This document shows, in pieces, positions 1-5,947 of a stretch of 6,022 nt of DNA. The notes beneath the pieces were generated by a model that saw only the letters and a program-made list of their open reading frames with translations, searched no databases and was not told the DNA's origin. The DNA comes from Pseudomonadaceae bacterium (GTDB taxonomy: Bacteria > Pseudomonadota > Alphaproteobacteria > UBA2136 > UBA6156): assembly GCA_947464215.1 (NCBI GenBank), contig CANHVX010000063.1:1-6022 (forward strand), read 5' to 3'. The position numbers and the translations under genes were made by a program. Position 1 is the stretch's first letter; every line of letters begins with the position of its first letter.

Positions 1-16
1 CACGCGCCAAGAGCGC

Positions 17-793
17 ATGCAGCACAGCGCCCATCCGCTTTATGCCTCCGCGCTCGATGTCGTGCCGCTGGGGCGCGAGATAACGCCGGTCGGCTATCAC
101 GCGCTGCCGCCGGGCTGGCCGTCGGTGGGCCAGGCGTCGTATTTGCCCAACACGGGGTCCACGGGGGGCGCGGCGGTGGGGGCATGCCCGGCGGGGGTGT
201 CGGCCCGGTTGGCCCCGCAGGTGGCGCCGTTGGGGGCCGCCGAGGGTGCGCCGCTGGCGGCCTATCATGTGGCGGTGTCCGAGCCGATGCGGTCGCTGGT
301 CGAGGCGGCCGGGTCCCATACGGGGGTGGGGCCAGAATGGCCAGAGGGCGATGTGCACCTCACCGCGGCCATGGTGTCCGAGGTGCCGGAGTGGCTGCCT
401 GAAATACCGGCAAGCGAATTGATGCTGAACGTGAAGCGGCTGTTTGCCAGCCGCGCGGTGCGGCAGGCGCTGGCGGGTGTGCATCCGGGTCTGCCCGAGG
501 CGTTATTTCGGTTCAAGGAGGCGGCGTTGGGCTGGCGGCGTCTGCGTTATCGGCTGTTTGCGAAGTATCCGGCCTTGTGGGTTATGGCGCATAGCCCCGG
601 GCATAGCCTGGCCACGGTCGAAGTGCGGCAAAATATGGTTTCCGAGGCCGAGCACGGGGCGGTGCGGCGGGCGATGATGGCGATGCCGCAGGTGGGGTCG
701 GTAGGCGCCGAAGCAACAGAGGTGCCTCTCCATGCAGCGGTGCCTTTGCGTAAGCGCGCCGGGTCGGGTAGAGTGAAGCAGCAACAGGCTTAG
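17..793 (+). CDS. Hypothetical protein in the traK position, possibly 5'-partial
   Basis: I do not recognise this 258-residue protein. The frame is open to the left edge, and the ATG at 17 has only AAGAG three bases before it, which is poor spacing for a ribosome binding site, so the true start may lie outside the window. Residues 1 to about 130 are rich in Gly, Ala, Pro and Val and look poorly structured. Residues 133-190 look helical and basic, with KRLFASRAVRQAL, FRFKEAALGWRRLRYRLF and an aromatic KYPALWVM stretch. The C-terminus is basic and ends in a Gln run. No signal peptide, clear membrane span or catalytic motif is visible. It stops 9 bases before traB, so it is probably cotranscribed and may serve the secretion system. 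F plasmid has traK here, but I see no TraK-like secretin features. Codon choice supports real coding (strong G/C in third positions), with about half of Gly codons being GGG, unlike traC. Confidence 0.6.
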   Translation: MQHSAHPLYASALDVVPLGREITPVGYHALPPGWPSVGQASYLPNTGSTGGAAVGACPAGVSARLAPQVAPLGAAEGAPLAAYHVAVSEPMRSLVEAAGSHTGVGPEWPEGDVHLTAAMVSEVPEWLPEIPASELMLNVKRLFASRAVRQALAGVHPGLPEALFRFKEAALGWRRLRYRLFAKYPALWVMAHSPGHSLATVEVRQNMVSEAEHGAVRRAMMAMPQVGSVGAEATEVPLHAAVPLRKRAGSGRVKQQQA

Positions 794-802
794 GCACATA
801 CA

Positions 803-2239
803 ATGAACACACAACCCGATCCCCGCATTGCCCGTTCCCCCGGTCTTGCGGGGCCGTCGGGGGGTGCCGAAGGGGCGCCGGCGGCACCGCAGGGTGCGCT
901 GGAAAAATTCCGTGCGTTGCCCAAGGGGGCGCAGCTGGCTATTGGCTTGGGCGGCCTTATGGTGATGTATTTGGTGTTCAGCAGCGGCGGTGGTGGTGGG
1001 GGTGGGTCACAAAATCGCCCCAATGTCGGCAACAATGCCGAGATGGGGCTGGTTAGCGGCACAACCTTCAGCGGGCTCGAATCCGACCGCCCGGCGCTGA
1101 TGCAGAATGTGTTCGAGCAGTATCGGCGCGAGCTGTCCGAGATGCAAAAGCAGAACGAAGAGAAGTTTTCCAACCGCGATACGGCGCTGCAAACCATGCA
1201 GCAGCAGAACCAGCAGCTGCAAATGCAGATGCAGCAGATGATGGCCGATTTCACCGCCGAGATGAAGGCGATGCAGACCGAGCGTGCGAAAGATACCGAC
1301 CGTTTGGCGCAGTTGGCGCAGCAGCAACAGCAGATGGAGCTGTCGGCGCCGGTGAACGGGGTTACAGGTCTGGGGCCGGTGTCGCGGCGCCGCTCGCCCA
1401 TCAACCAGGTCAGCCTTGGCACCCCGCCGATGGGCACGGGTCAGGGGCTGTTGGGGCCGTTGGCCAACACCATGGGTGTGGCCGGGGCCGAGCCGCAGGC
1501 GGGTGAAGGGGCCAAGCTGCCGTTTATGCCGCCATTGGGGTTTGTCAAAGCAACGCTCATCAACGGGGTCGATGCACCTACCGGCGGCCAAGGCAGCCCC
1601 GCCCTGGCGCGCATCAGCGGGGTGTATAAAACGGCGATGAACACCACCGTCAGCCTCGATGGCTGCATTGCCCTGCTCGAGTTTAACGCCGATATTTCCA
1701 CCGAGCGCGCCATCGGCAAACCCGCGCGGATGACGTGTATCTACCCCGATGGCGGCGCCGCCACTTATCAGTTGCAAGGCTATGCGGTCGATGCCGAAGA
1801 CGGCGTGATAGGCGTGCCCGGGCTGCTGTATGAGGGCGACCCAACCCGCATCGCCAGCTCCATCGTGGCCGATTTCCTGGCCGGTGTCGGTTCCATTGTT
1901 GCCGAAAACCAGAACACAAGCACCGTCGATTCAGATGGAACAGAACGTAAAGTCATCACCGGCGATGAGGCGCGGGCAGAAATTGCCGGCGGCGCCGAAA
2001 AAGCGTTTTCTTCTATCCGCGATTACCTGAAGCAACGGGTCGACCGCACACAGCCGTTCATCCGTCTCGATGCAACGCGTGAGGTAAACCTAGTTATTCT
2101 CAGCGGGCAAGAGTTGCGGGCCGAGGGCAGCCCCTGGACACTGCTGTTTGATGCGCAAGCGGCCGACCAATCGCGGGCGCAGGGCGTTCCGGCTAATCCG
2201 CAGGCGGCGGCCGAGCCCGCCCAACAACCGGCACAATAG
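803..2239 (+). CDS. traB: TraB, F-type T4SS inner-membrane scaffold (VirB10/TrbI-like)
   Basis: TraB spans the periplasm from the inner membrane to the outer-membrane core and links the ATPases to the channel and pilus assembly site. At 478 residues it is close to F TraB (about 475). Seen in order: a Pro/Ala/Gly-rich cytoplasmic tail (1-40); one membrane span (about 43-60) with no cleavable signal; a run of seven glycines (62-68); a Gln/Met-rich predicted coiled coil (about 100-180); a linker (181-246); and a TrbI/VirB10-like C-terminal domain from about 247. That domain opens with KATLINGVDAPT (from K249), matching the family's ATLL.G.DAPT. It keeps two spaced cysteines, C288 (SLDGC) and C312 (ARMTC), flanking DISTERA, comparable to the GC...DLSSER...C pattern of F TraB. 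The later GYAVDAEDGVIGVPGLLYEG and ADFLAGVGS also fit. The ATG at 803 has TTAGG 7 bases upstream, overlapping the previous stop codon. Stop is TAG. Confidence 0.93.
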   Translation: MNTQPDPRIARSPGLAGPSGGAEGAPAAPQGALEKFRALPKGAQLAIGLGGLMVMYLVFSSGGGGGGGSQNRPNVGNNAEMGLVSGTTFSGLESDRPALMQNVFEQYRRELSEMQKQNEEKFSNRDTALQTMQQQNQQLQMQMQQMMADFTAEMKAMQTERAKDTDRLAQLAQQQQQMELSAPVNGVTGLGPVSRRRSPINQVSLGTPPMGTGQGLLGPLANTMGVAGAEPQAGEGAKLPFMPPLGFVKATLINGVDAPTGGQGSPALARISGVYKTAMNTTVSLDGCIALLEFNADISTERAIGKPARMTCIYPDGGAATYQLQGYAVDAEDGVIGVPGLLYEGDPTRIASSIVADFLAGVGSIVAENQNTSTVDSDGTERKVITGDEARAEIAGGAEKAFSSIRDYLKQRVDRTQPFIRLDATREVNLVILSGQELRAEGSPWTLLFDAQAADQSRAQGVPANPQAAAEPAQQPAQ

Positions 2240-2243
2240 GGAG
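2238..2243 (+). promoter_or_regulatory. Ribosome binding site of traV
   Basis: AGGGAG lies 9 bases before the ATG at 2253 and overlaps the TAG stop of traB (2237-2239). It is the clearest Shine-Dalgarno sequence in the window. It decides the traV start over the longer in-frame ATG at 2148, which would lie inside traB and put an Arg-rich stretch before the lipoprotein signal. Its position suggests translational coupling of traV to traB. Confidence 0.75.
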
Positions 2244-2252
2244 ACGAACAAG

Positions 2253-2744
2253 ATGCGGCGTGTGTCAGGGTTAGCAATGGTGGGTGTGGTGGCCTTGGTC
2301 GCCACCGGGTGCCGGTATTACGGCTCGGCCGTGCCGCCCGAATACCCGATGAGTATGGAAAGCGCCTTGCAAAGCGCCAACAATGCGCGTGGCGGCACCG
2401 GTGGCGTGCAGCGCGGCGTGGTGCGTGTGCCCACGCGCCCGGCGGTCGAGAGACCCAGCTACCTGCCGGAAAAAGAGCTGGCGCTGGTCAGCCCCCCGCA
2501 AACGCTGTTGGTCTGGACCTATCCGCACATCACCGATGACAACACGCGCGAGTTCGGCAACTGGAGCACCATTTTCCTGACCGACCGCTACGAGTGGGCG
2601 CGCCCCAGCAACGAATTGCCGCAGAACGCCGACGATGCCGGCACCTTGGCCGGGCGGCCCAATTTGGGTCAGATGGAAAATCCGCTGCCACCTGCGCCGG
2701 CGGCCACGGTGCCGTTTACGCCGCAGGGCTTACCGGCCGAATAA
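2253..2744 (+). CDS. traV: TraV-like outer-membrane lipoprotein of F-type T4SS
   Basis: TraV is the VirB7-like lipoprotein of the F-type outer-membrane core, where it binds TraK and the TraB C-terminal domain. This protein has 163 residues; F TraV has 171. It starts MRRVSGLAMVGVVALVATGC, a short lipoprotein signal with two Arg, a hydrophobic core and a lipobox ATGC, so Cys20 should be lipidated after cleavage. Just after, YPMSMESALQSAN aligns with the CMTMEQANEKA segment of F TraV. Near the C-terminus, TLLVWTYPHITDDN followed by STIFLTDRYEWARP (about 84-118) fits the family pattern LWIAPY.D...(Y/F)....W. The segments between are Pro/Gly/Arg-rich. Cys20 is the only cysteine: the two further cysteines after the lipobox in F TraV are missing. 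It lies 13 bases after traB and 31 before traC. The assignment rests on these motifs plus gene order; overall identity to F TraV is low. Confidence 0.83.
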   Translation: MRRVSGLAMVGVVALVATGCRYYGSAVPPEYPMSMESALQSANNARGGTGGVQRGVVRVPTRPAVERPSYLPEKELALVSPPQTLLVWTYPHITDDNTREFGNWSTIFLTDRYEWARPSNELPQNADDAGTLAGRPNLGQMENPLPPAPAATVPFTPQGLPAE

Positions 2745-2775
2745 CCCCCAGGCGCACACAGCCAAAAAAAACAAC

Positions 2776-5385
2776 ATGGGCCTGTTTCACAAAGATACCT
2801 TCACACCGCAGCGGCCGTTTCAACTGGCCGAGCAGCTGCCGTACTTCGAGTTTAACGAAGACACCAACTCACCGCTGTATCGCGTGCACTTGCTGAAAGA
2901 TGGCGGCTTGGGGGTATGCTGGCGGTGCCCTGTTCCGGCCAGTTATTCCTACGATTCTGGCTACCAGAACACGGTCAACGAGCTGCGCACGTTCCTCGAA
3001 AGCCTGCCGCAGGAATACGAGGCGCAAATCATCGTCACCTCGCACAACAACCTCACCAAGCCGCTGCAAACCTACCTCGAAGCCACGCCGCAGCTGGAAA
3101 AAGCAAAGCTGCTGCGCCAAAGCCGGGCCGAGAAAATCCGCGATGGCGGCGCGCGTGGCTACGCCGTATCCGAGCGCGGCTACACCCGCCTGCGCGAGAC
3201 GTATATGGTGGTCACGCTGCGCTCGGCCGAGGTCTCCGACCGCTTCGGGTTGCTCAAGGGCGCCATCGAGATGATGTGGCAGGTGGGCGCGATGCTGATG
3301 AACACCGTGGGCATGAACATCGACGACGCAATGGGCAAGTTCCTGCGCGATAACGTTCAGGCCGCGATGGTAGAATTCCGCGAGGCGCTGATGGCCGCCG
3401 AGAGCACGCTGTCCGATATGTTCGAGCTCCACCGCATGAGCCTCGAAGAGCTGAAAGAGCACTACTGGACAGCCTTCACGCCCAGCTACAAAGACCCTGT
3501 GCAGAAAATCAGCGTCGACCCGCTCCGTTCGTTTGATGAACAGGTCTTCCCGCTCCCGATCGAGAATGATTTCGACATTGTCAAAATCGGGCCCGACTAC
3601 CACGGCACCATCATGCTGGCCATGATGCCCGACACCGTCGCTACCGATTATTTGGGCATCATTCGCCGCACGCTCAATGGCCAAACCACGGTCTTTTGCA
3701 ACCTTACCTCCGCCAACCAGCAGGTGGAAAAAGTGAAGCTCACCCTTGCCGCCAGCATGCGCAAACGCGTGGCGGGTGCGTTCAACAAGGAAGAGGCCGA
3801 ACTGTTCGAACAAGAAGCCTCCGAGGTGAAGAGCAAATTGTTTACCGGGCGGCGGATTGTCTTCGCGATGGTCGGCGTGGTGGTGCACGGCAAGTCCAAA
3901 TCCGAGGTCGAGGATAACTTGCTGCGCCTGGCCTCGCAGTTCAAAAAATTATCGGTGGTGCCCGATGTCGAAAAAAGCATGGCGCTGCATGCCTTCAGCT
4001 ACAGCTGGCCATTGGCGTGGCGGGCGCGGTTTTCGGTGCCGTTTGCGCGCACGCGGCGGGTCTTAAGTGATGACATCACCGATCTCATCCCCATCCACGG
4101 CCATTGGGGTGGCCACGGGCGGCCCTACACGCAGCACGAGAAACACAAGCCGCAGGCGATGTATGTCAACCGCGATGGCGAAATCACGTTCTTCGACCAC
4201 ACCAGCACCGACTTCATGAACTGGCACTACGCCATCACCGGAACGTCGGGCTCGGGGAAAAGCTTTGCCGTGGTCGATCTCACCTTGCAGTTGTTCAGCG
4301 CCGGCATCGAAAAACAGTATCTGATGACCATCAAGGACGACTACGACCGCTTCGGAGAAACGCTCGGCAAATTGATTATTATTGATCTCGACCGCCAGGA
4401 TGTCTGCATCAACCCGTTCGCGGGCGAAATCAGCAAGCACCGCCTGCAACAGTGGACAACCAGTGTCGAGCTGATGATCCAAAAGGGCGAGTATAAAATC
4501 GACCGTGTCGAACAGCGCCTCATCGAGCAAGTGGTGCAGTATGCCTACGATATTGTCCCCCCCGATGACGTGCTGCGCCCGACCTGGATTCAGCAGGCCT
4601 ACCTGAAATTTCCCTATTCCGACGAAGCCTCGCGGCAAGCCGGCATGGCCATGGCGCGCGAAATTGGTTCTTATTGCGAAAGCGGGATTTACGGCAAACT
4701 GTTTGATGGGTTTCCCAGCTTCACCGAGAAAGATAAGCTGGTTATTTTCAACCTGCAAAACGTGCTGAACGAGAAAATTTCCGACGTCATCATCAACGCC
4801 ATTTTCACGATGATTGATAACGTGATGTATCTGGGCGACAGGTCGGAAAAGAAGCATTTGCTGGTCGATGAAATGATCAGCATGATCAGCGCCAAGGGCG
4901 GCGCCAGTGTCGCCAACCAAATCAAGCGTGCGTTCCGCACCTATCGTTCGCTCAACTGCATGTGCGGCATCGCCTCGCAAAACGAGGAAGATCTCACCAC
5001 CGAAGTCGGTCAGGCCATCGTGGGGAACATCACCAAACGCCTCATTCTCAAGCCTAAGCGCGAGATGATTCCAACGCTCATGGAAACCTTGGGTCTGCGC
5101 GGCGATAGGCACCTGAACAACATTGCCAGCCTCGATACACGCCCGGGCTTCTTCAGCGAATTTTATCTTATGTCGCCGCACGGCGAAGTGGTGTGCCGTC
5201 TTATTGCCGATAAACTCACCTACGCCCTGGCCACCACCACGCCCGACGATACGGCCGAAATTCGCCGCCTGAAAGATGAAATGGGCGGCGATTGGTGGAA
5301 GGCCACAGTGCAATTTGCCGAGCGCTATCCCCACGGCGTGCGGGCCGCGCGCGCGGCGTCCTACAAACGCCCGGCCGGCGCATAA
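2776..5385 (+). CDS. traC: TraC, F-type T4SS ATPase (VirB4 class)
   Basis: TraC is the cytoplasmic, membrane-associated ATPase that drives pilus assembly and substrate transfer. The protein has 869 residues (F TraC 875). The N-terminal half (about 20-450) is the TraC/VirB4 N-domain, beginning LPYFEFNEDTN (21-31). The C-terminal half is a P-loop NTPase domain: Walker A GTSGSGKS (489-496, Lys495), CINPFAG with the family NPF at 546-548, YGKLF (639-643), Walker B HLLVDE (694-699, Asp698, Glu699), an RAFRTYRS helix (718-725) and IASQNEEDL (732-740) where F has TITQN. No membrane span is evident. After Walker B it reads DEMISMI instead of DEGWRLL, and KDDYDRF replaces GDGYKSL. The start at 2776 gives MGLFHKDTF. 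A longer in-frame ATG at 2635 would overlap traV and add Arg/Pro-rich residues, so it was rejected. The upstream spacer is A-rich (eight A at 2764-2771) with no good Shine-Dalgarno, so coupling to traV is possible. Stop is TAA. Confidence 0.95.
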   Translation: MGLFHKDTFTPQRPFQLAEQLPYFEFNEDTNSPLYRVHLLKDGGLGVCWRCPVPASYSYDSGYQNTVNELRTFLESLPQEYEAQIIVTSHNNLTKPLQTYLEATPQLEKAKLLRQSRAEKIRDGGARGYAVSERGYTRLRETYMVVTLRSAEVSDRFGLLKGAIEMMWQVGAMLMNTVGMNIDDAMGKFLRDNVQAAMVEFREALMAAESTLSDMFELHRMSLEELKEHYWTAFTPSYKDPVQKISVDPLRSFDEQVFPLPIENDFDIVKIGPDYHGTIMLAMMPDTVATDYLGIIRRTLNGQTTVFCNLTSANQQVEKVKLTLAASMRKRVAGAFNKEEAELFEQEASEVKSKLFTGRRIVFAMVGVVVHGKSKSEVEDNLLRLASQFKKLSVVPDVEKSMALHAFSYSWPLAWRARFSVPFARTRRVLSDDITDLIPIHGHWGGHGRPYTQHEKHKPQAMYVNRDGEITFFDHTSTDFMNWHYAITGTSGSGKSFAVVDLTLQLFSAGIEKQYLMTIKDDYDRFGETLGKLIIIDLDRQDVCINPFAGEISKHRLQQWTTSVELMIQKGEYKIDRVEQRLIEQVVQYAYDIVPPDDVLRPTWIQQAYLKFPYSDEASRQAGMAMAREIGSYCESGIYGKLFDGFPSFTEKDKLVIFNLQNVLNEKISDVIINAIFTMIDNVMYLGDRSEKKHLLVDEMISMISAKGGASVANQIKRAFRTYRSLNCMCGIASQNEEDLTTEVGQAIVGNITKRLILKPKREMIPTLMETLGLRGDRHLNNIASLDTRPGFFSEFYLMSPHGEVVCRLIADKLTYALATTTPDDTAEIRRLKDEMGGDWWKATVQFAERYPHGVRAARAASYKRPAGA

Positions 5386-5413
5386 AAACGGCCTTAGGCC
5401 CCTCCCCGGAAGG

Positions 5414-5428
5414 GTCATTGCGAAGCGT
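5414..5428 (+). repeat. Partial copy of the GTCATTGCG repeat
   Basis: GTCATTGCGAAGCGT matches the left end of the fuller copies at 5506 and 5832 but lacks the GCAATC end. It is probably a decayed or truncated member of the family, 28 bases after the traC stop codon. Confidence 0.5.
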
Positions 5429-5505
5429 CAGACCAGCCCCTGTCGTCACCGGGGTCAACTCTGGCCGGGACAATGCCTAACCGAAGCCCCCCAAGCCCCA
5501 ACGGG

Positions 5506-5541
5506 GTCATTGCGAGCGAAGCGCGGCAATCCTGAGCGAAC
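5506..5541 (+). repeat. GTCATTGCGAG...GGCAATCC dispersed palindromic repeat, copy 1
   Basis: This 36-base element matches 5832-5867 at 34 of 36 positions. Its core can fold, with ATTGC pairing with GCAAT around a GAGCGAAGCGCG loop. It belongs to a widespread class of short intergenic palindromes with ATTGCGAG and CAATC ends, seen in many Gram-negative chromosomes including Alphaproteobacteria. Confidence 0.85.
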
Positions 5542-5543
5542 AA

Positions 5544-5572
5544 CCCACCAAGCGGCGAAGCACATCGGTGGG
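5544..5572. repeat. Possible hairpin CCCACC / GGTGGG
   Basis: CCCACC (5544-5549) and GGTGGG (5567-5572) are perfect inverted 6-base arms around a 17-base loop. They sit between two copies of the GTCATTGCG repeat. There is no T-run, so it is not a typical terminator, and it may simply be part of a larger composite repeat. Confidence 0.35.
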
Positions 5573-5577
5573 ATACC

Positions 5578-5637
5578 GTCATTGCGAGGAGAGCTCAAGC
5601 GTAAGCGAAGCCCCAACATAAAATCGACGAAGCAATC
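5578..5637 (+). repeat. Long-form GTCATTGCGAGGAG...CGAAGCAATC repeat
   Basis: This 60-base element has the same left end (GTCATTGCGAG) and right end (GCAATC) as the short copies, but a longer middle with AAGCGTAAGCGAAGC. ATTGC (5581-5585) and GCAAT (5632-5636) form the terminal inverted arms. It appears to be a length variant of the same family. Confidence 0.75.
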
Positions 5638-5674
5638 GGGTCAAACGCAGCCCCCCAAGCGCCAAGCCTAACAC

Positions 5675-5749
5675 CCATCAACCGCGCAGCGCAGCCGCCC
5701 AAGGTTCCTTTTGTCATTCCCGAAGCAAGGTTTGCTCGGCAAGCGGAAC
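5675..5749 (+). repeat. 75-base direct repeat, copy 1
   Basis: This block runs from CCATCAACCGCGCAGCG through GGTTCCTTTTGTCATTCCC to GCGGAAC. It matches 5948-6022 at 72 of 75 positions; the three mismatches all fall in the last 25 bases. It contains the GTCATTCCCGAAGCA left arm of the inverted repeat at 5716-5779. Confidence 0.9.
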
Positions 5750-5779
5750 GCGAGCCTTAGCAAACCCGCTATCGGGAAT
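5716..5779. repeat. Nested inverted repeat (ATTCCCGA ... TCGGGAAT)
   Basis: Outer arms ATTCCCGA (5716-5723) and TCGGGAAT (5772-5779) and inner arms GGTTTGCT (5729-5736) and AGCAAACC (5759-5766) are perfect complements. A further pair GCTCG/CGAGC (5734-5738, 5751-5755) lies inside. The arms nest in register and would give a long, interrupted hairpin in RNA or single-stranded DNA. It resembles the GTCATTCCCG...CGGGAATC palindromes common between bacterial genes. No T-run follows on either strand, so it is not called as a terminator. Confidence 0.8.
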
Positions 5780-5831
5780 CTAGCCGCCCCAAGCAAACCC
5801 ACTCCCATCGCAGCCCCAAAGGTGGAAAAGG

Positions 5832-5867
5832 GTCATTGCGAGCGCAGCGCGGCAATCCCGAGCGAAC
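5832..5867 (+). repeat. GTCATTGCGAG...GGCAATCC dispersed palindromic repeat, copy 2
   Basis: This is the second 36-base copy, differing from 5506-5541 by A to C in the loop and T to C near the right end. Both copies continue into related AAC/CC-rich sequence, so the duplicated unit may have been slightly longer. Confidence 0.85.
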
Positions 5868-5893
5868 CACCGCTTAACAACGCAGCCCCCATC

Positions 5894-5933
5894 CCCAATA
5901 ACCCAATAACCCAATAACCCGACAACCCGATAA
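5894..5933. repeat. Tandem 8-base repeat, CCCAATAA-type
   Basis: Five 8-base units in a row: three CCCAATAA, then CCCGACAA and CCCGATAA, followed by a degenerate TCCGAAT. On the other strand the unit reads TTATTGGG. Read as protein on the minus strand it gives a spurious Gly/Ile/Leu/Trp-rich peptide. Confidence 0.85.
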
Positions 5934-5947
5934 TCCGAATCTCCCAA

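Noticed and set aside
1007..1777. Minus-strand open frame of 256 codons opposite traB
   Set aside because: It is Leu/His/Arg-rich, arising from the complement of Gln and Met codons in the TraB coiled coil; no domain is seen.
2869..3888. Minus-strand open frame of 339 codons opposite the traC N-terminal half
   Set aside because: It is very His-rich and antisense to a confidently assigned gene, as expected from codon bias.
5390..5414. GGCC/GGCC and CCCT/AGGG short stems just after the traC stop, considered as a terminator
   Set aside because: The stems are only four bases each, overlap one another and have no following T-run, so a rho-independent terminator is not supported.
4063..5418. Long minus-strand open frame of 451 codons opposite traC
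   Set aside because: It is the antisense shadow of the GC-rich traC gene, with His/Val/Gly-rich composition and no recognisable domain. The plus-strand frame carries clear Walker motifs.
5276..5671. Plus-strand open frame of 131 codons overlapping the traC end and the repeats
   Set aside because: It starts within traC and runs through dispersed repeats. The composition is Arg/Pro/Lys-rich and no protein family is recognised.
5414..5867. Repeated units considered as a CRISPR array
   Set aside because: The copies vary in length, are unevenly spaced and have no uniform spacers or adjacent cas genes. They are dispersed intergenic palindromes.
5711..5917. Plus-strand open frame of 68 codons in the repeat region
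   Set aside because: It consists mostly of repeat sequence (palindrome, GTCATTGCG element and octamer array) with no ribosome binding site.
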